Below are positions 1-11,559 of a stretch of 64,000 nucleotides of DNA, piece by piece. The first letter of the stretch is position 1; every line of letters starts with the position of its first letter. The stretch spans positions 54,957,501 through 55,021,500 of the forward strand of contig CM027378.1 in the NCBI GenBank assembly GCA_015680905.1, written 5' to 3'. Both the position numbers and the translations under genes were made by a program. The DNA is from Coptis chinensis (lineage: Eukaryota > Streptophyta > Magnoliopsida > Ranunculales > Ranunculaceae). Below the pieces are notes generated by a model. It did no database searches, was not told where the DNA came from, and saw nothing but the letters and a program-made list of their open reading frames with translations.

Positions 1-406
1 GACAATGTTTAGGGCCCCTTAAAGTATTAACCTCATTCAGACTAGATAAACAAAATTAAGGGACCCTTAAATGATGTTTGATGTATTTTGTCTCCTTCTC
101 CTTCAAAAGGTTATTGGGGCCATTCTTTGAGTCTCGTGATGGTTCATTTTATTTGTATAATACCTTAGTTAGTATTTTAGATTCTCATCACTCACCTGTC
201 ATATGGAATGTAGTATGTACCTGACCTTGAAATAATTGGTGATCCTAATAAATGAGTGAAGTTCTTGGTACTATCTTGATTGTTCATGAGACAAACAGTG
301 TGGTAGGAGCCATGTTACATACCCGGTTTGTAGTCGATGGATACAATATGTGTGTGTGCTTGAACAGACAAAGCTTTGTTAAATTTTGTAATCTTTATTG
401 ATGTAG
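1..406 (+). other. Upstream region of PMD gene 1, no gene seen
   Basis: AT-rich sequence with no supportable ORF. Its last bases (a T-rich stretch ending ATGTAG at 401-406) read as a splice acceptor for the first recognisable exon of the PMD gene. The promoter and any 5' UTR exon would therefore lie here or before the window. Confidence 0.4.
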
Positions 407-1435
407 GTGCTATTAAATCTGCATGGATAGAGTGCCAATAAATATGTCACATTTATATATGCAGGATGACCACATTTCTTCCTTACTCTTGGCTAGAGAG
501 GTAACTATCCTCAATTCATTATTCTTATTATTAGTTTTTTAGTATTTTCAAATTGTTAATTTATTTTAGAATTAGTAACTCTTCTAATTGACTAACAGCC
601 TAGACCAATTGTGTGCACACACGACCACAATTTGAAACTAAAGCTATGGGAGATGTCGAAGACCCAAGAGGAGATGATCGAAGATATGGGCTTCAAGCAG
701 CTAAGGAACATTAGGCATTTTCAAGCAGATAAACACCTTGTATCTGCTTTAGTAGATCATTGGAGGCCGGAGACTGATTCTTTTCATTTTCCTGCTCTCG
801 AGATGACCATTACGCTTGAAGATGTAGCGTATATACTGGGCTTAAATGTGTTTGGGAAAGCGGTGGTCGGGAAATCCAAATTGTCTGCAAGTCGAGTGTG
901 TAAAAATATTTGGGTGTACAACCTCCAAAGACATCAATAAGAGGGAAAAGTGTTAAACTATGTTGGTTGACACAGACATTTTCCATAGTTCAAGCTGGTT
1001 TAAATGTTGACGAAAGACAACGTACAATAGCATATGTGCTCTTCCTAATTGGAAGCATAGTTTTTTCAGAGCCCGGAGGCCATAATGTACAAACTAAGTA
1101 CCTACCTCTCCTTGCAAATATACTCAAGTGTGGTCAGTATGCTTGGGGTAGTGCTGTTCTTGCATTCCTATTCAACGCACTTTGGAGGGCATCACTTCGG
1201 CGTGAACCAAGCATGCATGGTTGAAGAAGTAATTGCATTGTTTTGAATATGTGTGGCTCTTCTACTCTGTTGTTGGTAGATATTTGTGGTTCCAAACTTA
1301 ATCATTTTAATTATTAACTGTGTATTGATGAATTGTTGTTCCCTAATGAAAATTTGGTTGTAGTCGTGGTTTTATGAGAGGTTTAGCAAATGGCAACCGA
1401 GGTGTCAACCAGCGATTGTATTCCCTACTGCTTGC
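407..1435 (+). pseudogene. PMD gene 1, exons 1 to 3a (N-terminal PMD)
   Basis: Exon 1 (407-500, ATG at 423) encodes a peptide with HLYMQDDHISSLL, also present in PMD gene 2 at 58.7 kb. After a GT-AG intron, exon 2 (599-1275) encodes the PMD core: MGFKQLRNIRHFQAD, LVSALVDHWRPETDSFHFP, MTITLEDVAYILGLNVFGK, then CWLTQTFS and RTIAYVLFLIGSIVFSE. The reading frame shifts near 909 between SASRVCKN and the next block, and a TGA at 1222-1224 interrupts it. Exon 3 starts at 1364 with SWFYERFSKWQP and is cut at 1435 by the E1 retrotransposon. Exon borders match those of gene 2, which supports the calls. PMD function is poorly known; family members act in gene silencing or are carried by transposons. Confidence 0.82.
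1431..1435. repeat. Target-site duplication of E1 (left copy, CTTGC)
   Basis: CTTGC precedes the TG of the left LTR and recurs at 27955-27959 right after the CA of the right LTR. Removing E1 and one copy restores the PMD exon 3 reading across the junction. Confidence 0.93.
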
Positions 1436-2883
1436 TGATGTATACTTCTTTACTACTACTTAGAGGTTTGAACTCTCTAAATTGATGCAAAAGCAACTCA
1501 AGGTCCTTACTCACGATCTTCGATTTCGTAGAGTTGGAATAAGGATTCGGACCAACCTAAAGTCTAGGACAACTACAAATTGGTTGTTACAATAAAGGGA
1601 ACTAAGGAGTAAGGTTATAATACTAATGCTAGGTTTTCTTTCCTACACAACATTAAGAAAAACATTAAAGTTTGAATCATACACTTAATACAAAAGACAA
1701 TTTACTAAAGAAAGAAAAGTGGAGAGCTAATCCTCCTCATGTGATACTAACGCTTAGTTGTTGATTTGAAAAGTTTATTTATTCTTCCTAGACTCATAGA
1801 CAAGCCCCTAATGGAAGAAAACTTGATCCCTAGCATATATGGCTCACTTAAGAGCTCATACATGCTAGCAAGTGGAACCAAGCAATGACTTATCTCTAAG
1901 CTCATTGCTTTGATTCCTAACTAGACTCTACACCAACTATCATTTTGGGATAGGATGTAGAGTTAGTTGTTCTTCCTAAAAACCTACCAAACCAACAACA
2001 ATTGTTTTTCCCTCACATGAGTTGGATTAACTCCCCAAAAGGGAAGTTAGCTCATGATCCTTGAGACAAGGAATTTAAACTAGAGAAACAAAGAAAGAGA
2101 GAAAAAGGAAGAAGATAAACAATCAAACTCACTTCTATTTATTTTCTAGAAGAAAACAAGTGTTTCCTCCATTAAAACTATTACAAGCTTCTTACCAAAA
2201 CTAAAAACTAACTTATGATTTTTTTCACTAAGGAACTAAAATAATTCCATGTAAGGAAAATAAGTCAAGGGAGTAAATGGAGTGTCCCCCACCCTTGTCT
2301 AATTTCTTCTCCATTTGAGAGAAATCTCATTTCCTCCCACGTGAATCATCAAACCACATTAATTTATTTTTATCCACCACATTAAAACAAAGTGACACCT
2401 TGCCTTTTTTTTTCACTATTAACACCTAATCTAATTTATTACATGCAAGGTGTCAACTTTGCACCAATAATTTGTTATTTTTGTCTTGACATGCTCCATG
2501 AATGATAACTCATCCAATCTTGTGGCCCCGCATAGTGGGTCCATGTGCAGTCTAGTGGCGGTCCGGTATTTGGGCAGTTTTACAACTCCCCGCCTATGCA
2601 TAGAGTTCATCACCCTGATTGTCTGAGCAGCTCTCTTGTCGCATTCGGAGTCCTGGTTCGAGAGGTAGGAGCTTTGGAAGTTTGATGCTTCTGTGCGGAT
2701 ATGGAAGAATTCATATATACGCCGTTCCTCGTGCTTTCTCGCAGGTTTAACCAATATTTCCATGTTTACTGCAAATACCTGCAAAAGTATGAAAACATAT
2801 TTATTTCATGATTATTAAACACATAATTAACCAAATTTATATGTCTCAATGGGGTTTCATAATACACTTTTGGGTGCTTATCA
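1436..2883 (-). repeat. E1 3' LTR (left copy)
   Basis: It starts TGATGTATAC and ends GCTTATCA on the + strand, so in element sense it starts TGATAAGC. It is nearly identical to 26511-27954, with scattered substitutions and small indels. An open frame at 2431-2784 on the minus strand is LTR sequence, not a credible gene. Confidence 0.93.
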
Positions 2884-2923
2884 CACTACCCCCAAACAGC
2901 ACTTTGCTTGTCCTCAAGCAAAG
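2884..2923 (-). promoter_or_regulatory. E1 terminal hairpin and polypurine tract
   Basis: In element sense, a 9-bp perfect stem CTTTGCTTG / CAAGCAAAG closes a 4-nt loop AGGA (2902-2923). It is followed by GTTTGGGGGTAG and then the LTR. The purine run is the expected plus-strand primer site for reverse transcription. The hairpin is shared, with changed stem bases, by E2, E3 and E4. Confidence 0.8.
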
Positions 2924-4433
2924 AAGAGACACTAAAATAGATAAGTGGCCAAAAATGTGTAGTCCTAACTAATTCTCGTTTCGCAGAGTGCGGTTGCATT
3001 GACCATATGCAACAAGGCCTTAAACCACTAGGAATTCCCTAGTGGATGAGTTATAGCCTCGTGAGAGTTTTCCAGAAAAGATACTCACAAACTTCATTTA
3101 TACTACAACGACTCAAAGGATGTAAACTTCGTTTCCTAAATTAATCTCAGATATCCATACATCTCCTTAGCAGGGAACGAGGATTGATTTCTTTGAAACT
3201 CAAGTTAATATGTATTCAATAATTAAAACATTTACATATGATTATTCGTGCAGTGAACTTTTCATTGAAATGTACTAGCAGGGTTGTTTCTGGATCCTTT
3301 GGAGAGCATACCTAAATGGGTTCTCACAGGTATGTGTCGAAACACAATTTCACTCAAAATTTTACCACTCAGGTTTTGTTAACTCCAGTATGCAGTGGGC
3401 ACACGTTTCCTCACATCTCAATGACAGTCAGAGGAGCCGATGTCGATCAATCACGTCTACTACTTATTATCACACCACCCTACTCCTAATTGAGCTAGAG
3501 GTCTTTATTAGGTATTGTGGGGCTTAGGTGATAGTGTACAAGAAAATGGAAATGGATAATCAAAATTTATGAGTATGAGAGAATAGGGTCTTCATATATT
3601 TACACTAGAGAAATCCTTGTTTCCTTTCCTTCTTCTAACTAAGTTTTTCCAACCTTGTTCTTAAGCCTCTGGATACTGATGATTTATTTTTTATTTTTTA
3701 TTTATTTTTTATTTTTTATTATAAACATTAATATATATATATATATATATATATATGGCTTAAGAACATGATTTTATTTTTCTTTCCTGAAGCAAGTAAC
3801 TGACTTATATTTAGGACAAGTCTTTCTCTTTATTCTTCCACATTTCATCCTATTTCTCATACTCATCACTTAGGTAGGTTCTTTTATTTGGTTTAATAGA
3901 TGGGTAAGGAATTTTTGTGGTGAAAGTGAAAGGTTTGATGAAAGGTTTAGTGGAGTGACTAGCGGTAATATTTGTAATAGGTAAGAATTTTTAGCTATGT
4001 CGATCCAAAGAAGGCCTAAATTCTCGCCTAGGGTTCGGGTGGTGATCAAGTAAGTAGATGCGTGATTTCCTTTAATCGGAAAAACTACTCCTCTGTGTCA
4101 TCACACACAAATCACTCATGTCAAGGCTTTTGGTTAGATTCTCACAGGATTTATAGTTTAAGTAACTAACCGTTGGTTCCAGAAACTTACTGCTATATAC
4201 AATCGATGATACTTAGTACATGAATATTCATGAGAAGATGTATAAACTATTGCATATGTATTATCTAAAGTTTCTTAAAAACAAATCCTAATTCGGATAC
4301 TAATGTGAGATTTCTAGATAATTTTCATCATTGAAAAAGGAAACAAGACTTTGTCACTAAGTACAATTATTAATATGAAAATAAAAACAATATACAGGCT
4401 ACAAGATGCCTAATTTTTGCTACAGGTTTAAAA
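2924..4433 (-). other. E1 conserved 3' untranslated block
   Basis: There is no ORF here. In element sense it matches the 3' blocks of E3 and E4: sequence around the 42.5 kb and 49.5 kb phrase 'aggctataactcgtc', the 'ctgcacactggagt' phrase, the 'taataaagacctctagctc' phrase and an A-rich tract (here T-rich on the + strand at 3685-3720). An (AT)n microsatellite lies at 3731-3756. The block is bounded by two copies of the hairpin-polypurine module. Confidence 0.7.
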
Positions 4434-4467
4434 CACCCCCAAACAGAATGATGCTTAGTCCTCGAAG
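4434..4467 (-). promoter_or_regulatory. E1 internal copy of hairpin-polypurine module
   Basis: In element sense, CTTCG, loop AGGA, CTAAG (one mismatch in the stem) is followed after 7 nt by CTGTTTGGGGGTG. It lies about 1.55 kb before the 3' LTR, the same spacing as in E3 and E4. It could act as a second, internal plus-strand primer site; that is inference. Confidence 0.6.
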
Positions 4468-4699
4468 GATCAATAATTAAAGAGAGAAAGTACCTGAGAA
4501 CCGTGAGCAAAATTAGGGCTAGATTCTTTGAACGAGAGGTTGAAGATCATAATATATTATTCAGAAAGAACAAGAAAATGTTCAATAGCACACTAAACAT
4601 AGCACACGAAATAAAAAACCATAGCATACGAAACATGAAAAACAATAGCACACCAAACATAAGGTTTAGCTAGATATATGTACAATGGCAAACTCAAGT

Positions 4700-5702
4700 T
4701 TACCATCCAGCAGGATGTGAAGGTCTGGCGTCCTCTTTAAGGAAATGCATTTCCTTAGCATCGCGCCAATAGATAATAGTCTGCCAAATTTCTGCCCATT
4801 CTTTGTCTCCGGATTCCCTCAAATTGGTCTTCATCTTTTTGTCCTTTGGGTAACATCGAACATGCCTCAGGTATCGAGCGGGACGCTTCCATTGACGAAA
4901 CCTCAATGAGCGAATGATTCTGTTTGCTGGGCACATGGAATCCACCTTGACCCAGTCATGAAAAGTAGCTGCAAACTGTGGGAAATGTGTCTTCATGATC
5001 CGGCAAGCGGTGACTGGTAAAAGTATATATCGATCACGAAAAGTGCGAGCTCGTTTAATTTTGGAGATAACACAACCTAAAATGTTAAATAATGCATGAC
5101 CCCGAAGCTAGTAACTGAATACAACATAAGCGACCTCATTGGCAGTAGAAAAATGCCAATCTCCCATAATGTTCAGGAGTACAAATAACATTGCAGTCCC
5201 CATGTTCATGGTCATGCTTGCTAATGGAATGGTGATGTTAGCCATGGCACATGGCCATTTCCTTCTCGTTTGATCTCAAGACCATCACCATAAGAGTCGC
5301 TAAACGCGCTTGCCACTGAAAGGAACGGTAAGAATTATGATAGATGTAATGCCAAGATGCAGCAGGTTCGTGGTATGGAAGGTCCAAAGTTAGGGCAAGT
5401 TGTTGTTCAGAAAAGATATGAGGTGTGTCACCAACTCGGATTGTGAACCCGTCTAAGTAGAAACCATGCACATGGTTGAATGCTGGGGTGTCTTCCATAT
5501 TAGCATAAAAGTATGCAGCCAAACTCGGAGAATAAGTTTGGTCAGGTTGAAGAATTAGGGAAGACCACCTAATGTTTGTGATGTAATCATGGAAGAGATG
5601 GCCATAGGCATTGGAATCCATCATAGACTGAAAGGATTGCTTAGGAATGAGTTTGGGAGGTACCATGGATGATGAAAATGCAATGTTTGATGAAGATGCC
5701 AT
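4700..5702 (-). pseudogene. E1 3' ORF C, homologous to the 3' ORF of E3
   Basis: The likely start is the ATG at 5702 (MASSSNIAFSSS), because the E3 homologue starts at the matching place. Recognisable blocks in order: a Ser/Pro-rich N-terminus, QSFQSMMDSNAYGHLFHDY, YSPSLAAYFYANM, a segment around MTMNMGTAMLFVLLNIMGDW just past the first open stretch, then CRIMKTHFPQFAATFHDW, ANRIIRSLRFRQWKRP and a Trp/Lys-rich end. E3 has the same order at 46978-47880. The open frame stops near 5238 and again near 5100, so this copy is broken. It sits where Athila elements carry their second, envelope-position ORF. I see no convincing signal peptide and do not claim an envelope function. Confidence 0.62.
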
Positions 5703-5935
5703 GGTGGATGAAGTAAAGAAATGGGTAACGATACCGGCAACTGGATGGAAAAATGAGTATGTAAGAAAATAGACCCTCCTGTAGCACATGTTAAAATTAT
5801 ATTAGTCACAACGGAAATGATGACAATCCTACTAAGCATTTCATACAAAAGAAGACAAAAAGATAAGACAAAATACATAGTATGATGGAAAAACGTAATA
5901 ACATATATGATTATATACTTATTGACTTAGTAATA

Positions 5936-7016
5936 TCATGGATTCTTATATTGATCTTGGAGATGCATATTTTGCACCAGACTGTTTAGGTCTTCTATTT
6001 GTTGGCCGAGTTGCATCTGAATGTCCCCTTGGCTGGCAGAGAGTACAGTTTGATTTTCCATTAGGAGAGCGTGATTTTGCAAGGATTGAGAATGATTTTT
6101 CCAATATCTCCTCCTGTTCAACATCATGCGTTGCTTGACGATCTTGGAAATCCTGAAGAGTTGTGATGATGATATTCTGACGAGCGTGTAGTTCCCTCAA
6201 ACCTTGATGAAGAAGTTTAATGCCTTCCATGGGATTAATAATATTCAGCATGGCATTTTCATCAAATAAATGGTCAGAATTTGAGCTTGGGTTGTTCTGC
6301 TCATCTATCAGAGTATCAGGGGTCCAAAAACCAACGGAGTAGTTTGTTTGGAGTACCTTTATATATGCTCTTTGAAGGGGTGTCTCTGGAGAAATTATTG
6401 GATAACCTCAACGCATCATAATCTGCAGGTTACTAAAAGTGGGTAGGGGTGCTGACCTTCTTGTTTTCTTGGTGATTACATTCCAGAGGTGTTGGATTAG
6501 ACAAAAATCATCTCTTTGAGTTTGCAAAATCCAAAGTAGGTGAAGTTGAGGCTTTGTGACTTCTGATTGGTGTGATGTACCTACCACATTATGTCCCAAC
6601 CAGTGGAGCACAACACATTGATTCTGTTTCAAAGAGCGTTGAAGAACAATGTGATGTGTATTTTCGACGTCGCGATGAGATACGGTAGCTCGTAGTAAGG
6701 TTTTTGCGGAATCAAATGATGACTCTTGAAAAAGGGACTCCTGGGTATTTATTGGGATTTGAAGTATGTCGGAGATCATTTCCTTATTCAATTCCAATCT
6801 TTGTCCATAGGCATTGAAGTAGAAATTTTCATCTTCATATCCGCTAAATTGGTAGAACATCAAAACCAATTCTCAGGAATAACCAGCTGCTGAATGATAT
6901 AGCAGAGGCGTCCATCCGCGACGTATGATTTCGGTGTCAAAATAAGGAGAAAACCGACCCTCTTCGAAAGTTTTCAGGTAGTCTTTCTCTGCCGTTATTT
7001 TTCTTGGTTGAGCCAT
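5936..7016 (-). pseudogene. E1 3' ORF B, plant-transposon-protein-like plus coiled coil
   Basis: The ATG at 7016 (MAQPRKITAEKDYLKTFEEG) lies about 55 bp after a good TATA box. The protein resembles ORF A at 17.3-18.3 kb: YQFSGYEDENFYFNAYGQ then ISDILQIPINT, RSLKQNQCVVLHWLGHNVVG and PQLHLLWILQ align by eye with matching blocks of ORF A. It looks like the 'putative plant transposon protein' family found 3' of pol in Athila-type elements; function unknown. A second part (6251-5936) is Gln/Leu/Ile-rich and coiled-coil-like, ending QIEDLNSLVQNMH. One stop after SAAGYS, a TGA at 6408 and a frame change near 6120 break it. Confidence 0.62.
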
Positions 7017-7071
7017 TACTGAGGGAAGGATGGTGAAAATTGTTTGAATAAGAATGGCTGAAAAAGAAGAG

Positions 7072-7079
7072 ATTTATAG
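7072..7079 (-). promoter_or_regulatory. TATA box before 3' ORF B
   Basis: On the minus strand GGCTATAAATCTC is followed by a pyrimidine-rich leader and the ORF B ATG at 7016. Spacing suits a plant core promoter with a start about 30 bp downstream. Confidence 0.5.
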
Positions 7080-7689
7080 CCAATCTATGAGTCTATACCA
7101 ATCTGGAGTCCAAGTGTAGTTAATGACCCATGTGATTATGAACAAAGATCATAGGGGATCCATTGAAGAAGTCTTTGTCATGTCAGATATCCAATGACAA
7201 TTAATGAGATGGTTTAATGTTAGAAAATACGGAGGAAAGTTTCACAGGGTAGTTAGACTTACACGTAATTTCAGAAATGATGATCATAACTCAGTAATAG
7301 AATATGGATAGAATAATCGAGCTGCATGTGTGACAAGTGTTATGTGTACCTTGTAGCGTGCGCGATTTTCTCTGAACACTATGTGTATCCATTAATTATT
7401 TTGGTGAGTTTTGGATGGCCTTTCTTTGTTATGGTTTGTTTATTTATTTACTTATTATTATTTTTGTTATTATCTTTATTTTTTTATATTTTTATATTTT
7501 TATATTTTTTATTTTTTATTATTTTTTATTATTTTTTTAGAGAGGAAAAGACAACTAATATACACAAATATTTAATACGGAACTTCTCCATTTAATACGT
7601 AACCCGTACAAATGTGTGAGAATTATTTAACACACCATACTAATATACAAAATGAAAATCGGAAAAAAAAGAAAAACGGTTACATAGAT

Positions 7690-7809
7690 CTAGATTTTCT
7701 GGATCATGTTATGCATGAGTGACAAGAGAATAATGATAAACACTGTTATCACGATTAATGTGATAGCCCATTCGCGTTGCTCCTTTTCCCATTGGTCTAT
7801 TTGATTCAT
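7690..7809 (-). CDS. 39-residue putative single-pass membrane micro-ORF
   Basis: An uninterrupted ORF of 39 codons (ATG at 7809-7807, TAG at 7692-7690). The N-terminal 13 residues are polar and charged (starting MNQIDQWEKEQRE), followed by a strongly hydrophobic run WAITLIVITVFIIILLSL long enough for one membrane helix, and a short basic end. The ATG is the first one after a pyrimidine-rich leader that follows a TATA-like TTTAAATA and six AACGG sites, so it has the layout of a real plant gene. I do not recognise the protein. It lies in the 3' cassette of E1. Translation and function are inference; chance is a serious alternative for an ORF this short. Confidence 0.4.
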   Translation of the reverse strand: MNQIDQWEKEQREWAITLIVITVFIIILLSLMHNMIQKI

Positions 7810-7892
7810 TATGTTCAAGGAATTGAAAATTTGTGAAGAAGAATTTGTGAAGAGTGAGAGAAGGGAATGAGTGAAAGTGGAAAGGAGAGTTG

Positions 7893-7989
7893 TATTTAAA
7901 ACTTGATTTCTGACCGTTGGGCATCTGACCGTTTGGATAAGTCCGTTGGGTTCTGACCGTTTGGATCAGTCCGTTGGGTTTTGACCGTT
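7893..7989 (-). promoter_or_regulatory. Promoter-like block: six phased AACGG sites plus TATA
   Basis: On the minus strand the core AACGG occurs six times, the + strand CCGTT starting at 7914, 7929, 7943, 7957, 7971 and 7985. Spacing is 15, 14, 14, 14 and 14 bp. Several read CCCAACGGTC or CCAAACGGTC, close to the plant mitosis-specific activator (MSA) site bound by three-repeat MYB factors. A TATA-like TTTAAATA (7893-7900) follows, then a CT-rich leader and the micro-ORF. E2 inserted 16 bp upstream of the outermost site. Confidence 0.55.
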
Positions 7990-8005
7990 GGGCTTTGAGA
8001 GTAGG

Positions 8006-9664
8006 TGACACTGCCTCTTTTTGTGTATGTATGGTGTATGGGTGATGTAGATAGATGATGGTCGTTGAACAAAATAGAAGCGTATCAAAACCTAATTATC
8101 CCTCAATAAGTAAAGAATGAGTAAGGTATCGTTTCACTTTTAAGTGTATGTTTATATGAAGGACATGATTGGAAAGGGGGTTTGAGGGATTAAAACTATT
8201 ATTATAGATATTGTAGATTCTAATCTTAAACTAAACTAAACTAAACTTATACTAAAACTAAGAATTGGAAATAGGGAGAGAATATGAGAGAGATAGATTC
8301 AAGAGATTCAAATCCACCAATGCTTTTGATTCAATGACCTTTTGCTTCATGTTGTTCTCCAAGTAGACTACAATCGGGCAATCGAGCGAGTGTCGATGCC
8401 CTCTTGGATGAAACATCGTTAACAATTAACTCTACTTAAGGTTGTTCCTATGTTCATATTACTAGTATCTTCTTTCCTTTTATGTGAGCTTAGGCATTCA
8501 ATGAATCACCATCTAAGGCAAACACAAGGAATACTTCCCTTACTCTAAAACACTACACAATTAGAAGAAAAGTAGAGAATAATAGTATAATATTCAATTA
8601 CAATAAATAAAACTCTATTCTAGCATTATATTCAATTGCAATAAATAAAAGCATGTTACTAGCAAATATTCAATTGCAATAAATAAAACCCTAAACTAGC
8701 ATAATATTCAATTGTAATAAATTAAAACCTTAATCTATACTTCCATCCCCTGGTGTGGGCAATGGAACTAATAACTAAAAACATAAAGAACTAACCTGAT
8801 TGAAGAACACCATAAACCAGAAGAATCATTAAACCTTAAGAACCGGCTTCATCTCCTCCCTTGAAGGAGAAGATTAGCCTTCCATATAGAAAGAAGAACA
8901 CGAAGAACGAGAAGAAGAGTCGAAGAACATAAGACTAGAAAGACTAATTTATTAAGACTCAGCTAGTTAAAACCGATCTTTTATTATTAATCTCTCTCTA
9001 CCTCAAGTTCTGGAGACAAGAATATAAGTGAATTGGCCCCTTACATGAGGCACTTAGGTCCTCTATTTATAGGGGTTACAATGAGCTCTAGAAGCATTCC
9101 AAACCGTCATTTGTTTCCTAATACAAATAGACTTCTTCCAGAGAGTCCGACCGTCTTCAAAACCGAGAAGGAATTGGCTACAAGAGTCGATTCATGCGTC
9201 CCGACGCATTATTCATGCGCCGAGACTTAATCAATGCATCGGATGCTTTCGATCTATCGTCCCCAGACCTTAATCAATGCGTCTGGGCCTTTCGATACGA
9301 TAGGCCCTAGACGCATAAGCCAATTTTCTCTCTTCTGCTCTATCCTTCTATCCTCTTTTGTGGGCTTTGGTCCAAGCAACGAATCCTTTGGCCTTGGGCT
9401 TCCAAATAGACTTTAAAATAGGTCCAAGTCGCATCTTTAACAGCTCCAATTCCTTGGACTTCTCCATGATTGTCCACGGGCTTCCCATGTGATCCTTAAT
9501 GCTCCGAATTGCTCCATTTTACCCCTTTTTCTCTAATATTCTACAAAACTCACTTTTTCACCTGTAGAATCTTAAAACACAACTTATAAACACTATTAGT
9601 CCACTAAGATGGCTAAACAAGAGGCATAATCGAGGGTTAAATAGCACTTTTTGAGCACTTATCA
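8006..9664 (-). repeat. E2 3' LTR (left copy)
   Basis: Starts TGACACTGCC, ends GCACTTATCA. It is nearly the same as 15318-17000 except for a CpG-rich block at about 9180-9325 that differs strongly. It contains a 38-bp tandem repeat. An open frame at 9033-9230 lies inside this LTR and is not considered a gene. Confidence 0.92.
8593..8744. repeat. 38-bp tandem repeat in E2 LTR, four copies
   Basis: Copies start TTCAATT at 8593, 8631, 8669 and 8707, exactly 38 bp apart, each with the core CAATAAATAAAA or a close variant. The same four copies occur in the other LTR at 15928, 15966, 16004 and 16042, so the expansion predates the E2 insertion. Confidence 0.85.
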
Positions 9665-9702
9665 CAACTCCCAACTAGCCATTTGCTAGTCTCTTAGCAA
9701 AT
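9665..9702 (-). promoter_or_regulatory. E2 terminal hairpin and polypurine tract
   Basis: In element sense, stem ATTTGCTA / TAGCAAAT closes a 6-nt loop AGAGAC, followed by AGTTGGGAGTTG and the LTR. Stem bases differ from those of E1, E3 and E4 but pairing is kept. Confidence 0.75.
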
Positions 9703-10546
9703 AAGATAAAAAATAGATAAGTGATCAAAATCACATCCTAATAACAAAAATAAAATCCTAACTCATTTTCGCGAGGCATCAGCGATTGCATTTACCATAT
9801 GCAACAAGGCTTTAAACCTTTAAGTTCCCCAAAAAGAACGAGTTATAGTCTCGTGAGGGTTTTCAGGTGATTTACCCACAAAATCAATCAATAGCATGTT
9901 CAAGAATGATAGTATTTTTGAGAGAGGGAAATTCCTTACCCACTTAGTGCTTACTCCAATAGACAATCTCCATTGCTAACTACATTCTTTGGAAAGACTC
10001 ATAGATTATGATGAGAGATAGTAAAATTGACAAAAATTCTCAATCAAGGCTTATGTGTGTACTTAGTCAATTTTCTATACTCTCCTATCCAAGAAACGGA
10101 ATCCCTAGTTTACCTTTAGACAGATAATCTCGACTTTCAATCCTCACCAGTCATACTCTCAACAAAGAATCTCTCAGAAGATGGTCTACTATTTTACCTC
10201 ATATATGTGGGGAAAAGAATAATGCATACGAACATCCCACATACTACCTTGAAAAACAGACTTCTGAATAAACGTAGTCTCATGGAAAGAATGTCAATCA
10301 CATATGAAGTGTCGAGTCATTCACTTTAGCATCCTCTCACCTATTCTAGACTTCGCACTACCCAGAAGTAGTGATAAGTCATGGGTTGTAACTTGGCTTG
10401 GGTATTGGTTTATGAAGGGAAGGTAAAAAGGATTCTAAGGTTGTTTTTGAAAAACACTAAGGGTTTTGCTTCTTTCTTTGGAAGATTTCTTCAAATTCTG
10501 TATTGCAGAGAAAATTCTTCCTTTGTCTTAGCTTTTTTCCATCCAT

Positions 10547-10582
<36 letters not shown>

Positions 10583-11437
10583 CAGTGGTATATCCTTGAT
10601 TAATACTGGATATACTTGTTTTCCACTAGCTTCTTTCACTTTGAACAGAATGATGGTCTTCATTATATCTCTCTGATATTTTCTTGTAATCTTCCTTTTG
10701 TGCTCTTTCTTCCTCTTTGTGTCCCTCGTATTCTCAGAAACATATGGGTATGGCTGATAAAGATTTTGGCTATACTCCTTGTCTGGAGTTGGGTAAAGGG
10801 TAGGGGGTTTTATGAAAGAAAATGGCTTATTGTAAGGCGCAAAAGGGTTTAACATGATGGTCCTACTAGGTGGGATAAAGGCTGAATGGGTTTACTACTT
10901 GACTTATCAGTATGATACTCTGTTTCGAATAGACTACAAGACCTAATGGCTATCTCCCCAGTTGATGTCACTTCGTGATTAACCAAATCAACAAAATAAT
11001 GAGACTATATTACAACGACATAAAGAACTGAAAGATGTTGAGTCACTAAGACTCGGATTTTTCTCGTAAGAACTCTCCAAAAAATGGGTATAAAGCTCAA
11101 GTCTCACGGGCTAACTCTAAAAATTCTACTTCCAGTTTACTAGGGGTTTAAATCTCTCTTCTAGCAAAAGTACACAAAACTGATCAAGTATTATGGTGGT
11201 GCCTTGATAAAGAATTCTATCAATAAGAACTATGTCCGAGCATAATAAATAGTCTAAGCGGTAATGAAATCAATAATATCAACTATCTATCAAACTCAAC
11301 ACTAAGCAGTATAGAATATATATCCCAGACTCATTATTAAAATTCATTTTTCTCATGCTACTGATATAGAAACAAAAATATTTTTGTTTTTGAAAACTAA
11401 TTTTCGAAATTCATTTCTCAAGTACTTCTCAAGTACA
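9703..11437 (-). other. E2 conserved 3' untranslated block
   Basis: No credible gene. Parts match the 3' block of E1, for example the 'caccatatgcaacaaggc'-like phrase near 9795 and 'gagttatagtctcgtgag' near 9840. A 30-base T run at 10550-10579 (A run in element sense) sits where E1, E3 and E4 also have A-rich tracts. Open frames at 10381-10855 on both strands are low-complexity by-products of it. Confidence 0.6.
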
Positions 11438-11472
11438 CCCTCCCCCTACTTATGCATGCATTGACCTCAATG
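11438..11472 (-). promoter_or_regulatory. E2 internal copy of hairpin-polypurine module
   Basis: In element sense, CATTG, loop AGGT, CAATG is a perfect 5-bp stem. After 9 nt it is followed by AGTAGGGGGAGGG. The equivalent stem is CTTTG / CAAAG in E3 and E4, so the T-A pair has swapped to A-T. Confidence 0.6.
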
Positions 11473-11559
11473 TATAAAGAAGTAAATGAAATGGATGAGA
11501 AAAAGGTAGGATATTACCATTGATGCCGAATATCAGAATTAGTTTAAGAAACAAATTTT

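Noticed and set aside
2431-2784. 117-codon open frame on the minus strand
   Set aside because: It lies inside the E1 LTR, and its counterpart in the other LTR is broken by single-base indels.
7326-7595. Hydrophobic 89-codon frame on the + strand
   Set aside because: Product of a T-rich low-complexity stretch (TTTATATTTT repeats), Leu/Phe/Ile only, no conserved start context.
10381-10855. Several open frames on both strands
   Set aside because: They span a 30-base T run in the untranslated block of E2 and have no conservation with E1, E3 or E4 blocks at protein level.
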